From Cryptomeria japonica (Eukaryota > Streptophyta > Pinopsida > Cupressales > Cupressaceae): 60,000 nt of DNA. Location: assembly GCF_030272615.1 (NCBI RefSeq), contig NC_081413.1, forward strand, positions 142,875,976-142,935,975, in the 5' to 3' direction. Below, piece after piece: positions 47,050 to 59,057 of the stretch (position 1 is the first letter of the stretch; each line of letters starts with the position of its first letter). Made by a program: the position numbers and the translations under genes. The notes under the pieces were generated by a model. It was not told where the DNA came from. It worked only from the letters and a program-made list of their open reading frames with translations, and made no database searches.

Positions 47050-47677
47050 TCTGAGAGCCAAGGTGTGACGGGGCCAGCAAGACAGGACCCTCCTGGAGAT
47101 CCAGGGGCGGGTGCATCTGGAGCGAGACCATCCTCGTCAGGAGATAGTCATACTTGAGAGACAAGGTCTCTGTTGTTTTTTTGAGCAGTTGTTATTCATT
47201 GTACTGGACACAGTGTTTGGACACATTTTGTACATTTTGATCAGTTTTGAGAGATATATATATATATATATATACATCACCATTTTTGATCATGTGATGC
47301 GTTGATATGGATGCATTGATTTTATGTGATGATGTAATGCTTAAATATATTATGTAATGTATGATGCAGGATGTATGCTTTTTATATGCTGTGAGATGTA
47401 TCTTGAAAATGAGATGTATGTTTTATTTATGCTGCTAAATGTATTGGGATATGTAAATGATGTTAAATGATATGGAATGATGTGTATGCAACTAATTGTA
47501 AATGGATGTGCAACTAATTGTAAAATGATATGAAACTAATTGTAAAATGATATGTAACTAATTGTTTTTGGAGCATCCCTCATTCTGTATTTGCCATCCG
47601 ATAGAACCATATTTTTGCTTTCTTTGTAGGTTTCATCATTGAGCATTGATTTATTTAAGATATGTTGAAAATTTATA
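47050..47677. other. Convergent region between antisense gene and pol, no gene
   Basis: Non-coding, with an (AT)n run at 47253-47274 and short ATGATGTAA-type reiterations. Sense pol and the antisense gene point toward each other here. Confidence 0.5.
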
Positions 47678-47787
47678 CAAGCATAATGGTATAATTGAAC
47701 CATAATGACCTGAGAAAATTTACATGTTATTTGATTTTGCAAGATAGCACAAGCATCAAGGTATAATTGAACCAGGACGACCTGAGT
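47678..47787 (-). repeat. Conserved pair of about 37-bp direct repeats in E 3' region
   Basis: On the minus strand, units 47787-47749 and 47714-47678 share CTCAGGTC, then GGTTCAATTATACC, then an ATGCTTG end, with starts about 73 bases apart. Each matches the corresponding unit of element B more closely than its partner at the ACCTTGATG versus ACCATT end, so the pair predates the split of B and E. Confidence 0.8.
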
Positions 47788-48529
47788 GTGTATTGCGTAA
47801 ATAGACAAGATTTGATTATTTGTGTGCGTGAAGTGGAATCAGGCCTTCAGTGATATTCGATGTATCACGTCTCGAGGCAAGTATTTACACAGTACAAGTG
47901 ATCGCCTCCCAGACAGAAAACTAAGAAAATATTGGAAGTTCCCCTTGACCTCTAGCTGTGAAGCATTTAGTGAGACAAGGAAGAGAATCCAATAATGCAA
48001 AAAGTTCAAAATGCAAAACTAGTTAAGATTTTATGCTATAGTGCAACATCTAGTACTTCAGAAAATCATCCATCCTTGGTATTTTTGTGTTTTGTTTATT
48101 TTTGTTTGGCAATGAAGCATAGTGGTTTGTTGGATGTCATGCTGTTGAGTTTCGCATCTAGTCTTGATGTCTTGAGTGTGTGCAATATTGATATGATTTA
48201 TATGCCCCTAGCTGAGTGTGCCTCTTGATGTGAATATATACAGTGATTTCAAGCCATGGTGTATTAGTGGTAGGAGGATATATATAGACAAATTAGGATA
48301 GTGACTACGCTAAGTATGTCCTGAATGGATATTTGCTAAGTGTCGGGCGATGGCCGATAGTGTTTGTATGGATAACATGGTATGGAAATAGATAGATGAG
48401 CCATTCTTTCACAAGAGCACCTGTTTACCAGGTTTTCACCCTTTGGTTTTATTGTACTTTGTTTTTGCTTTTTTTTGCTTTTTTGATTTTTTTGTTTGTT
48501 TTTGGGCTTTTTCCGTGCACTAGGCTACT
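47788..48529 (-). other. 3' region of E downstream of integrase, no gene seen
   Basis: Non-coding with homopolymer-rich T runs at 48455-48515, the position of the A-rich tandem repeat in element B. Confidence 0.5.
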
Positions 48530-49830
48530 TTAAGTATAGTACCTTTTCAGATGGATGTTGTTAGTTGGTTCGTCGAGCACATCTCCTTCAGAATTTGTTA
48601 GTTGATAAGCACCTGATCCATAAACTGATATGATAACATAGGGACCCAACCAGTTAGGTTCAAATTTCCCTTTCTTTTCTCGATCTTGCTAATTTCTTGG
48701 ATTTTCTTTGAGTACTAGGTCACCAACCTTGAAGTTGCGGGGAATGACCTTGTGATTGTAGCTCCTACACATGTGTTGCTGATATGCTTTGAGATGAGTA
48801 TAAGCATGTTGGTGTCTTTCATCTAATAGCTCAAGTTCTTGTAGTCGGTTGACTCGATACTCTTCATCTAGGATTAAGCCTTTCAAAGAGACTCTGAGAG
48901 ATGGGATCTCTACCTCCAAAGGTAAAATAGCCTCTGATCCATAAACCAATGAGTATGGTGTTGCTCCGGTAGGTGTGCGGATGCTGGTCCTATATGCCCA
49001 AAGTGCTGGATTGAGTTGCACATGCCAATCTTTGCCTGCATCATTCACTATTTTCTTGAGGATTTTCAGTATTGTCTTGTTAGATGCTTCCACTTGACCA
49101 TTGCCCTGTGGGTAATATGGTGTAGAGAACCTATGTTGGATTTTGAATTTTTCACATAGTTCTTGGACGTCTTGATTCTTGAAGGGTCATCCATTATCTG
49201 TAATGATTGAACTTGGAATACCATATCTACAGATCAGATAATTGAGGATAAAAGAGGCAATTTGTTTCCCAATCACTGTGGTCATGGGAACGGCTTCTAT
49301 CCATTTGGTAAAGTATTCTGTTGTTGTTATAATGAACTTGTGTCCATTTGAAGATGAAGGATGAATTTTGCCAACGAGATCCAATCCCCACTGACAAAAG
49401 GGCCATGATGTTGTAAATGGTTGCAGTTCTTGTGCTGGTGCATGTATCAAATTACCATGGATTTGGCATTTAGGACATTTCTTGGCAAAGTGATATGAGT
49501 CTTTCTCCATTGTAGGCCAGTAGTATCCCATCCTTATAAGATTTTTAGCAAGAGTAGTGCCGCTTGAATGCGTGCCACAAATACCTTCGTGAAGCTCGTG
49601 TAAAGCCAAATCGGAATCATTATGATCAAGACAATGAAGAAGAGTACCATCGAGACCTCGACGATACAAAGTATCAGCGGTAAGGGTGTAACGGGCAAAT
49701 TGTCGGATAAAGTTACGCTTTTGGTTATGGGATTGGTCAAGGGGTAAGATATTATGTTTGAGGTAGTCGTATATTGGTCCATATAATGGAGAATTTGAAC
49801 CAGTCAAGGCATAGATAACATGGGATTCAG
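48530..49830 (-). pseudogene. pol: Element E integrase
   Basis: The zinc-binding region is LHELHEGICGTHSSG with CPKCQIHG. The core retains D in WGLDLVGKI, D in IITDNG and E in GNGQVEAS, so the DDE triad is complete. The C-terminal domain (FKVGDLVLKENPRN ... NNIHLKRYYT) ends at TAA 48530. Three stops break it, including a TGA directly after ITDNG and a TAG after ENPRN. It would insert cDNA in the nucleus; here it cannot be made whole. Confidence 0.88.
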
Positions 49831-49879
49831 AGTGGTTATAGGCGGGGGAGAATAGTTGCTCTACCAGGAACTCATAATG

Positions 49880-50345
49880 ACTCTATTGCTTTGGAATTTG
49901 TAGTAATGAAGCGATTGTAACCATTGCATCGGCTGCTTTGTTGTTCAACCTTGGTATTTGCTCGAAGGTGATGTGCACAAAATACTGTTTGAAGTCATCC
50001 ACCATTCGTTTGTAGGGTAGTAGCTTGTCCTCCTTTGTCTGATAGTTGTTATTGATTTGATTAATGACCAGTTGTGAGTCTCCATAGACTTTTAACTCTG
50101 TGATTTTCCATTCTACAACCATTTTGATACCTATGACCAATGCTTCATATTCAGCCACATTATTTGTGCATGGAAACATAAGTCTGTATGATCTTGGTAT
50201 AGTGTGTCCTTCAGGAGTGATGAATAGAATGCTGGCACCGAAACCATGTTGTGTATAGGATCTGTCAAAGTATAGGGTCCAGTGTTTGGTAGAAAGAGAA
50301 AGCACATCCCTATCTGGAAATTCAACCTCCATGGTTTGTTTGCCT
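49880..50345 (-). pseudogene. pol: Element E archaeal-type RNase H
   Basis: LYFDRSYTQHG, NNVAEYEAL, VYGDSQLVINQIN and ADAMVTIAS supply the four acidic positions. The usual FDGS reads FDRS here. It sits between the first RNase H and integrase, as in Tat elements. It ends at a TAG (49883). Confidence 0.85.
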
Positions 50346-51600
50346 AGTAGCAGTGCTTCGGCCAACTGATCTGCAATTGCTTGTCCTTTGATGGCTCATC
50401 TTTCTATGTATTGGATGTCAAATTCACTGAGAATCATGACCCATTTAGCCAATCGGCCTGTAAGAGCTGCCTTGCTGAGTAGATATTTGAGAGGATCAAT
50501 TTTTGCAACTAGCTTGATGGTGTGTGCTAGCATATAATGTCGGAACTTCTGAGATGCAAAAACCACTGTTAGGCAAGCCTTTTCAATGAATGTATAGTTG
50601 AGTTCATAGCCATTCAATGTTCTACTGATGTAATATATGGCGCGTTCCTTTCCTTGTTGATCTTCTTGTGCCAATAATGCCCCCAGTGAAATATCTGTTG
50701 TTGAGATATATAGAATAAGTGGCTTTCCGGTGACTGGTGGTACTAGAACTGGTGGATTCATCAGGTACTGTTTGATTTGATGAAAAAGATTCTGCACACT
50801 TAGCCTCCCATTTGAATGGTACATTTTTGTGTAGCAAATGGTTAAATGGTAGACTTTTATCTTCTAGCTGAGTGATGAATCGCCTGATTGATTGAAGTCG
50901 TCCCTATAGAGATCTGAGTTGACTAATATTCTGTGTTGGTGGCATGTCCATAATGGCTTGTACCTTTGCTGGATCAACTTCAATACCCTTAGCTGAGACT
51001 ATGTAGCCTAGTAACTTGCCTGATGTAACCCTGAAGACACACTTCTTAGGGTTAAGCCTCACTTGGAATTTCTTCAATCGACAAAAAATCTTTGTTAGGA
51101 TACCAAGGTGTTCTGCTCTGGTGAAGGATTTAGCTAGTAAGTCATCCACATAGTTGTCCATAAATGTGTGCATCATGTCATGAAAAATTGTGGTCATTGC
51201 TCTTTGATAAGTGGCCCCTACATTCTTTAAGCTGAAAGGCATAACATTCCAATAATACATTCCCCAAGGATAGGTGAACGCGGTTTTATCTTGATCTTCA
51301 GGAGCTATCTTGATTTGATTATAGCCTGAGAAACCATCCATTAGTGAAAGAATTTCATGGCCTGCTATGAGATCTACAATGATGTTGATACTGGGTAAAG
51401 GAAAGTCATCCTTCGGACAAGCTTTGTTGATGTCTCTGAAGTCAGTGCATATTCTGATACTTCCATCTAGTTTTGATACTGGAACAATGTTGTAAATCCA
51501 CTCTACATAGTCAATGGGTCAGATGAATCCGACGTCTAATAATTTCTTTAGTTCAGTTTTGACCATGAGTGCCACCTATGGACTCATCTTTCGTAGCTTT
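50346..51600 (-). pseudogene. pol: Element E reverse transcriptase and first RNase H
   Basis: RT blocks are DFRDINKACPKDDFPL, SLMDGFSGYNQIKIAPEDQ, WNVMPFSLKNVGATYQRAM, YVDDLLAKS (catalytic, about 51150) and LNPKKCVFRVTSGKLLGYIVS. RNase H has LYISTTDISLGALLAQED and FIEKACLTVVFASQKFRHY. Breaks are stops at 51576, about 51520, 50904 and about 50400, and one frameshift near 50775. Confidence 0.88.
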
Positions 51601-52811
51601 TGCTTGACTGGCTTAACTCCTGTAGAGATGGACAGATGATGCATGATTAAGTGTGGATCCACTCCAGGCATATCAGCATATGACCAAGCAAAGTTTATTT
51701 GTTGTTCCTTAAAGAAGATAATGAATGTCGATCTTTCTTCCTCTGTCAGAGATTCTGCAAGGTGTATGTTTCGGGTTGCTTCTGTGGTACCAATGTTGAT
51801 TGATTGAGTGGGCTCAATCAATATGGGCGATCGCTCATGAAAGTTCTCAAGAAGAGTGTCAAGTCTCCCATCGTTAGGTACCTTAAAAAGGTTTTTACCC
51901 TCCGATACGTCCTTTATTTTTACTTTTTTATGATCTAGAGCTGCCATTGACTGGTTTTCAGCATTAGATTCTTTATTTGGTGCATTTTTGCGACTGAAAG
52001 ACTTGGCACTCCCGGATTGACAGATATCGTTATTTTGTTCACTGGTAGAGCCTATTTCTAGATTTACGGTACATAGGTAATGGACAATAGATGCATCATC
52101 TGGGAAAATTGGTATATCATTCGTTTCAGGTTCGTCCCAGTCGATGAGGTCAGGAAAGACAAGTGGTAATGAATCGTTGGGTGGATCAAGTTCAGCTACT
52201 GTAAGTGTTAGGATAGAGTTTTCATCGTGATGGGTCTTGGGTTTAAATAATTTTAGGATTTCGTCGAGGTCCTCGATGGTATTATCCTCTACATATACTT
52301 GCTCATAATGTTCCTGTTCGCTTTCCTCGGCATCATAGATATTCTGTGGTCCAAATTCAAGAGGTCTGTCTTCTACGTTATGTTCTTCCTGAGAAAGGGA
52401 TATAGAATCAGTATCATCCAGGATATCAGTAGTAGCATTGGAGCAGGTACCCCATTCATATTCATTGGAATCTGTCTCATAGGCATCATCCCAGATTCTA
52501 TCTGTGTTGTAAATAGGTATGTTGTATGGTGAAAACAAATCTTTGATGATGGATACCATTTTGATGGTTTTTGTAGATTCTGTATTAGATCCGTCTTCTA
52601 CTTGCTGGATTTGTTCATAGACTGTGCTTCCTCGGGCAGGAATAACGGTATTTGGAGATGACCTGATTTGTTCTTGAGATATTGGTGTTTGAATATGAGC
52701 TACTGGTGCAGATAGGGTCTTTTTATGACTTAGAAGCTTTTCCTGATGTAACTTCTGATCTTGACGTTCTCATGCCTTGTGGATTGTTTCTGTTGATTCA
52801 AAAAGTGCTTC
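51601..52811 (-). pseudogene. Element E acidic linker between G-patch and RT
   Basis: A Gln/Lys-rich part is followed by an acidic stretch with AYETDSNEYEWG, NDSLPLVFPDLIDWD, then ESLTEEERSTFIIFFKEQQ, leading into INFAWSYADMP of RT. The same order is seen in B. No enzymatic motif. Confidence 0.65.
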
Positions 52812-53267
52812 CTACCAGGATTCTTCTTTGTACTGTGTCTTTACTTTCCATTGAGGTTTGATAGGTGGGTGTGGTGGCCGTTTCAATAGGAACGTGAGTT
52901 TAGAACCCAATCCTGCTTTGTTTCTGCTAGGTTGTGAAGGAAGATCTATAGGTTCAGTGACTCCTTTGCATTTGCCAATAGGTCCTTTACCACCATATCC
53001 CATTTGCTTCATGATTAAGTAGCCTTTTTCATACATGTGTGTTGGTAGAACAATGTCCAGAGTGGCTGCTCTATGATTTTCTTCTTCATCTTTGTATAAC
53101 CAGCTAAGAACGTCCTTGTCCTCTGATTCATGTGCTAGAGTACCCAATTGGATGAAGGTACCATCAAATTTAGTGATGGGATGAGTAGCCAGTTGTGTTG
53201 ATGTAGTAGGCAAACCATGTGATCTAGGTGATGTTGGCAATTTGGCCAAGCATAAAGGTTCCAGAGA
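52812..53267 (-). pseudogene. Element E G-patch-like domain
   Basis: FDGTFIQLGTL and DVLSWLYKDEEE precede YEKGYLIMKQMGYGGKGPIG, CKGVTEPIDLP and NKAGLGSK, the glycine spacing of a G-patch. It lies directly after the protease region, as in B and C. It is bounded by TAG codons at 53268 and 52812 but in the same frame as both neighbours. Confidence 0.7.
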
Positions 53268-54608
53268 CTATTCGCCCATGCCTTGGTCTTTGATTTGCAT
53301 TTTCTGCTTGAAGTCTCCCCATAAGGAGTTGGGCTTTGCTGTTTGCAGATCTGATGTCAAGGATTGTTGCTTTTCTCTATTATGAGGAACCAAACTGTCT
53401 TGGGCTGCCCCCATTGCATTGCAATGTTGAAATGGATTGTGCTCAGCAGATATGGAGATTTCTTGTCCATCATAAAGAAACTTGACACACTGGTGATATG
53501 TAGAAGGTACTGCTTGCATTTCATGTATCCAGGGTCGTCCTAATAAGATATTGTAGGTGAGATCAATATCTAAGACTTGACAAATAGTATCCTTTTGTAC
53601 TGGGCCTACTTGAATAGGTAATATTACTATGCCTTTAGAGGACCTCTCTTCATCATCATATGCTTTTATGGTAATCTTTTTGCAAGGATCAATAGATTCT
53701 TCTGAGAAGCCTAATGCACGGATAAGCTTTAAAGTACATATATTAAGGCCGGCTCCTCCATCTATTAGGACTCTTTTGACTCGGTGTTTGAAAACAATGA
53801 CTTCAATATGGAGAGGAGTATTATGTGGATGGATCAAGGAAGCATCGTCATGCTCAGAGAAGGTGAGGTTATGAGGTCTTGTCATATGGGCGACCATGGC
53901 TTGAAATCTGTCTGTATCCAAATTTTGAGGTACATTGGTTTCCAATAGTGTTTGTTCTAATATGTCTTTGTGCTTCGGTGATAGTTTTAATAATTCTAGG
54001 ATAGATATCTGAGCTGGAGTCTTGCGTAGTTGGCTAACCAAGTCATATTGGATTTTTGGTGTGGTAGTTGTAGGTGCAGTATGTCCTTTCAAGACATATT
54101 TCTGAGTTCGGATCGTTACATTGACAGATTCATGATCACGCTGATCTCGGATGGTGATGACATTTACTTGATGATCTTCAGCTGATATGTGGTTGATGGT
54201 GTTGTTGTAGATGTGATTAATACGAGCACCGCGTGTATCATCTGAAGTGGATGCTCTATCTTTGTTGTAATTTGGGAGAGGATTTTTAAAGGCTCTGTGA
54301 TCACCATTTGTTTTGAGACCATCGACCATTAAGTCACTTCGATCAATCATGTCTTGGAATATGTGTTTCAATCTCATGCACTCGTTTGTTCTATGACCCT
54401 TGTTGCAATGGAAATCACAATAGTGTGAATCATTCCACCAAGGTGGTTTGATTGGGGGTTCATAATTGTTGATTGGAGGTAAAGACATAATCTTGTTTGC
54501 TAAAAGTTCTCTGAATGCTGATTCTAAAGATTGTCCCAGTGGTGTGAAGATACGCTTTTGGAAATTGTTCGTGTTGTTGCGTGGATTGTTGTTAGGTCCT
54601 GGATTCAT
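53268..54608 (-). pseudogene. gag-pol: Element E gag zinc knuckle and aspartic protease
   Basis: HYCDFHCNKGHRTNECMRLK is the single CCHC-type knuckle. A spacer with YDLVSQLRKTPAQIS leads to the protease: VLIDGGAGLNICTLKLI (DGG active site) and YNILLGRPWIHEMQAVPSTY. The knuckle binds the RNA and the protease would cleave the polyprotein. It is in one frame with gag upstream. Confidence 0.8.
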
Positions 54609-55997
54609 GTTTTTGCTTTGATTATCATTGGTGTTGTTTGTGTTGAATTGTCCTTGATCAATGTTTTGCGCATATGTGTTAGCACTGGGAGTAGCATTTT
54701 TAGGATTTTTCGTGTTCTGAGGATTTCCAGATAATGCAAGTACTGGTTGCTTTGATTTAGGATCATGTGATTCGTTGTTGCCTTCGTTTCTGTTTCGAGT
54801 CCAAAATCAAGATTTGTCAAGATTGGTGTTGTTCTGATTATTGTAATTTGATGAGTTTGTTCCTTCCTTGTAGAATTTGAGTGTTCCCTTTTTGACACAC
54901 GCTTATTCCACTTGAATGCCATTTTCAATCAATTTAGCGAAAGATGGTATGCATTGAAGTTTTAGTCTATAACTCATCTCGCCGTTCAAGTTATCGATGA
55001 AGATTTCCATTTTCTCCTTTTCAGGAATATCGCGAGGATATCTAGATACCATGCGTCGCCAGTGTTGAAGGAACGCCATGAATGTTTCATTGTTCTTTTG
55101 TTTGGTGTTGCAAACATCTAGCATGGTTATGGCATGTTGGATGTTGTAGGAATAGTGGGTGATGAATCTGTTAACCAACTCATCAAATGATCTAACAGGT
55201 GGCGAAATTTTGGATAACCATTCCATGGTTTGCCCTCCCAAGCTTCTGGGGAATAACCTCATTAAATAGGTGTCATCATGAGCAAATTCAAGGCTCAGTG
55301 TGCAAAATTCCCGAACAAGATCCCGAAGATCACCTTTTCCATCATATTTATCAAATTTGGGAACGTCCGAGTTTGGAGGAAAAGGCACCATGTTCAAGCT
55401 TCTGTCAAATGGATAAGGATAGATTTCGTTTAAAGAGTACCGCACTGTTGTCCCTTGTTGCATATCCTGTATTTGTCTTTGCAACATTTGCATTTGTTGA
55501 GTAAGGGCTGCCAAGGGTATATTGTCTTCCCGAGGAAAAAGTTCTTGCCTTGTAGTGGTTCTCAGCTGAAAAGGTGTGGTAAATGGTATATGTTGCTCTG
55601 GTGTTTCTAGCTCAAGTATACACATTTCTGGTATGCGTTGTTTGGGAATGTGTTGTTCAAAGTTATGTTGTTCAGGTATGTGAGTTTCTTCTTCTCTGGG
55701 TTGTTCTTGATATGCATATTGCCGAGATCCGATTTGAAAAATGTTTGGGTCGAAATCTTCAGGAAGTTTAACGCCCTTGCTTGTGAGCATCAACAGATAT
55801 TTTTCTTTGTCATTTTCCATGAGCTTTTCTACAAGTTTTTGGAAGGAAGGATTTACTTGACATTCCCGAAGAAGGGCTTTAGTAATTTCAGGTTCTTCTA
55901 CGGGTGGAACTTCAAAAGGATTTGATAATCTTCGATTCATACTGGACTCAGCGGGTGTCTCACTTTGTTTGTTACTTTGAGAGCGAGTAACAGGCAT
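54609..55997 (-). pseudogene. gag: Element E gag
   Basis: I take the ATG at 55997 (MPVTRSQSNK) rather than 56129 because it follows the leader-ORF stop by one base. A helical N-terminus with SKGVKLPEDFD is followed by a Pro/Gln/Glu spacer and a retrotransposon gag domain: DVPKFDKYDGKGDLRDLV, RSLGGQTMEWLSKI, FDELVNRFITHY and ETFMAFLQHWRRM. Stops at 54903 (TAA) and near 54830 break it before the knuckle. Confidence 0.82.
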
Positions 55998-55998
55998 T

Positions 55999-56454
55999 TT
56001 AGTAGAAGCTTTTAGTGATGAAAGGGATAAAAACCTCTTCGATGTGTTGCTTGGGTGTTGGTGGTTCTGGTCGAGATGTGTTATATGTGATGCATTCGTC
56101 GGGAAAGAATGCTGGATTGATTTTTCCACCGCGGTTTATGGTTTGATTAAAAGCAGACTTTTGACAGTATGCTCTTGTTTTCAAAGGTTCTTTGTCAAAT
56201 TCACTAGATTTGTTTTGGATATACTTTTTGATGTGATGAAGAAATACCCGATGAGATTTGAAGAGTTGACGATTGATGTATAAAAACTTATTTCTCTTGA
56301 TGAATTTGGAAAAACTAGGTTGTTGTTTCTTCAACGTGATGTTACGATAGAGGTTCTTTCTTCTCAGAATAAGGGGATTAGTCATGCATGAGTGATCAAT
56401 GATTTCCTTTGATTGGTTTGGATTCAGTTGATTTCTTGTTTTGAAAAATTTCAA
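55999..56454 (-). CDS. Leader ORF of element E, abutting gag
   Basis: 151 codons, intact, basic (Lys/Arg/Asn-rich), no known family. It contains KFLYINRQLFKSHRVFLHH, shared with element A, and a Pro-rich end. Its TAA and the gag ATG are one base apart (TAAAATG). That arrangement suits termination-reinitiation on one mRNA, or the ORF may be an N-terminal gag extension by a different route. Its intactness in a copy full of stops is worth noting. Confidence 0.6.
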   Translation of the reverse strand: MKFFKTRNQLNPNQSKEIIDHSCMTNPLILRRKNLYRNITLKKQQPSFSKFIKRNKFLYINRQLFKSHRVFLHHIKKYIQNKSSEFDKEPLKTRAYCQKSAFNQTINRGGKINPAFFPDECITYNTSRPEPPTPKQHIEEVFIPFITKSFY

Positions 56455-56854
56455 ATCTTACTTTATCAGAGTGAAGGTTTAGATGTCCCTTCACGATAAA
56501 GTGTGTCAAATGATATGGATAAAAGCTTCCCGATCTAGAAACTTAATTTGACGATTTGAGAATTTTAAACAAGTGTTTTGAGATAGAAATCCGTAAGATG
56601 GTAAAGGATTTTGTTGATACTGATGATGAAATTTTCTGGATTATGATAGGAGAGACGTCCTCTATTGTGTGATTCGTTTAGGATTCTAACAACTTTGGTT
56701 TTGACACAAATTGAGTTCAAGAAATAGTTTTTAGTGGTTCGTTTGTCACTCTGGTTTGATGAAAAAATGGTTTTTGATGAAAAAGGCTTCTAAAAATGTT
56801 TTTGAAATTTTCAAATTTTTCTTGGTTTTTTTTGCTCTTTGTTTTCCTGTTTTG

Positions 56855-57360
56855 GATCACGCGCTAAAACAGAGTCTACATGCGCTAATGAATTTACCTG
56901 ATGCACTAAAGGAATGAGCACACACGCTAATCTGCCCCTAGACATGCACTAAAGTTTGGATTTTGGAAAATGGCGGTCTAACAGTTTCAAAAGTTTATGC
57001 GCTATTCTGGGTTTTCGACGCGCTAACTGTTCGACCTTATGCACTAAAATTTGGTTTCCACGCACTAAGATGTTTCTTTCATGTGCTAAAATTTAGGCTG
57101 TTGAAAATTGTTTGGAAAAGCTACGCGCTATACTGGGCTTGTCACGCGCTAAATTTTAGACTTAATGCGCTAATTCTTGGTTCCCATGCGCTAAGAGGTT
57201 GCTGCCATGCACTAGACTGTGTTTCGGATGCGCTAAAGGAATTTGCACTGTTTTGCCTTAGCTGGAAACGCTACTGTTTTAACTTCACGCGCTAATGTGA
57301 GGTTTGAATGTGCTAACAAAAGTCTTCTACGTGCTAAGATGTTGTTCTTATGTGCTAGAC
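56855..57360 (-). repeat. ATGCGCTA motif array, inner leader of E
   Basis: On the + strand, about 20 copies of ATGCGCTA, ACGCGCTA or ATGCACTA spaced 18-26 bases (for example near 57015, 57120, 57165, 57187, 57288). Reads TAGCGCAT in element orientation. Confidence 0.8.
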
Positions 57361-58540
57361 TGCCCTGATTTTTTTCGTTTGGGTGATTTCTTGAGGTTTT
57401 TGAATTTTGTTGAGAAATTTTCAAGTGCGATGGATGATTTTTTGAAGTAATAAATGCAAGCACGGCACAAAAAGTACAACCATTATGCCTAATCTAACAA
57501 AAAGTGTATGTTCTGCGAGGATGTGTTCAAATCCCCAATGTTTTAACAGGTTTGGATACAAGTAATACACTTCATAAAGACTCTTTATTCAAGGGTCATA
57601 AATAACATCATAGCCCACTAGTCTCGATAATCCGTCAGCTCAAACAGCTGTGTCACCACCTAGAGGGCGCCCATTTTTTTGCCTTTTGCCAGAAATTAAC
57701 CCAAAGTGAATTGCTTCACAGTTGAGTAGTTATCTTGGGAGATATATGGTGAGTAATCTTGGGGGCGGATTCTTCCCCACCCTTGCACTATGATGTTATA
57801 AATGTTTGGTTACTGACTCAGTTCAAAGCTTCTAATTCTATGGTTCGTAATCAGGCTTCCCGTTCGACCGTCAGTGATAAACTCCCTCAGGAGGCTTCCC
57901 AACTTTTAGAACAAAGGCTTTACGTATCTCAAGGATAGTGGGGGAAGGCTAATTGCTACGCGCAACCGTTGAAAAGGACTTTCGTCACTCTCCACATTTG
58001 ATTATAGTGGTTTGGAATTCTTGGCGTCAAAGTCATTCCCCACTTAGGTCATTCCCTTCATACCGGCCATAAATGGCTTTAAGAGTTGATTGCAACTCCT
58101 CGGGAAGGCAGGCCTGCTAAAGGTTTTAATGCTTGAATTACTGAAAGCTATAAGGGTGGTCTAGATTTTTGATCATCCAGTTAAGGGGAGAGCATATACC
58201 TTGCACTTTCGAGACAAAGAAATCAAGGTTCTTTTTAGCCTTTAAGACAATGATTTTCTAACTTCTATTTGGAGATGTTGCTCCAACAAGCATGATATTC
58301 TTTTTAATCTTGAAAAGAAAATATTTTCTGATCTATAAAGAGGAAATGGTCAACAAAGCAAATTTTTCGATTTGGAGGTCAACAAAAAAAATCATTTTTA
58401 AAATAAAATTCCTCGCCCTACCTGCAAGAAACCATTAGAATCCTGCAAGCAAACAAAAAAGATAAAACGTCAGGTGATTTGGGGGACTTCTACAAGTCTA
58501 AAATTTCAATTCGGTTACAATAAAAAAAATTTTAATCCTC
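57361..58540 (-). other. Leader of E between arrays, conserved block
   Basis: No ORF. Segments at about 57600-58450 match the leader block of element A (2240-2960) in order. Confidence 0.55.
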
Positions 58541-58544
58541 TGTC

Positions 58545-58975
58545 TGTGATGCGCTACAGAACAGACTGTACGCGCTACAATAAAAGCCAGATGTGCTATC
58601 TTTATGTTCCTCTGCGCTATATTGTTGCTGGGATGCGCTACTCTGTGAATTGGAAACGCTACTCTGTTCCTTTTCTTTATCCGCACTCAGTTCTGCAGGA
58701 AAATTTGAAATATGATGCGCTAACTTTTGAGTTTAACGCACTGGATTATGGACTATAAGCGCTAAACTGGGGATCGGATGCGCTAATATGTTAACTTGAT
58801 GCGCTACTCTGTGTTTTGCCCGTGTCGAGACCTACAGGAAATATATCAGTGGGGTTACGCGCTAAATGATGGTCTTTAAGCGCTAAAGTATAGAGCCCAC
58901 GGGCTAAACAGTAAGCGGGATGCGCTAAACTGTTATGTGGATGTGCTAGGGAATGTTTCCCACGTGCCAATTCCT
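58545..58975 (-). repeat. ATGCGCTA motif array, outer leader of E
   Basis: About 15 more copies (GATGCGCTAC, TACGCGCTAC, AAGCGCTAA) immediately inside the primer site; same orientation as the inner array. Confidence 0.8.
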
Positions 58976-59033
58976 GTTTCCCGCAGACTTGCAAAAATGA
59001 TTAATTTCAAAAACCGATTTGTTATTTGGGGTC

Positions 59034-59053
59034 GGGCCCCACGGTGGGTGCCA
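59034..59053 (-). other. Primer-binding site of E
   Basis: TGGCACCCACCGTGGGGCCC begins four bases inside the LTR end. tRNA not assigned. Confidence 0.7.
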
Positions 59054-59057
59054 GAAA

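Noticed and set aside
56855-58975. CRISPR-like appearance of regularly spaced short motifs
   Set aside because: The shared motif is about 8 bp, spacing is irregular, and the host is a plant retrotransposon; not a CRISPR array.
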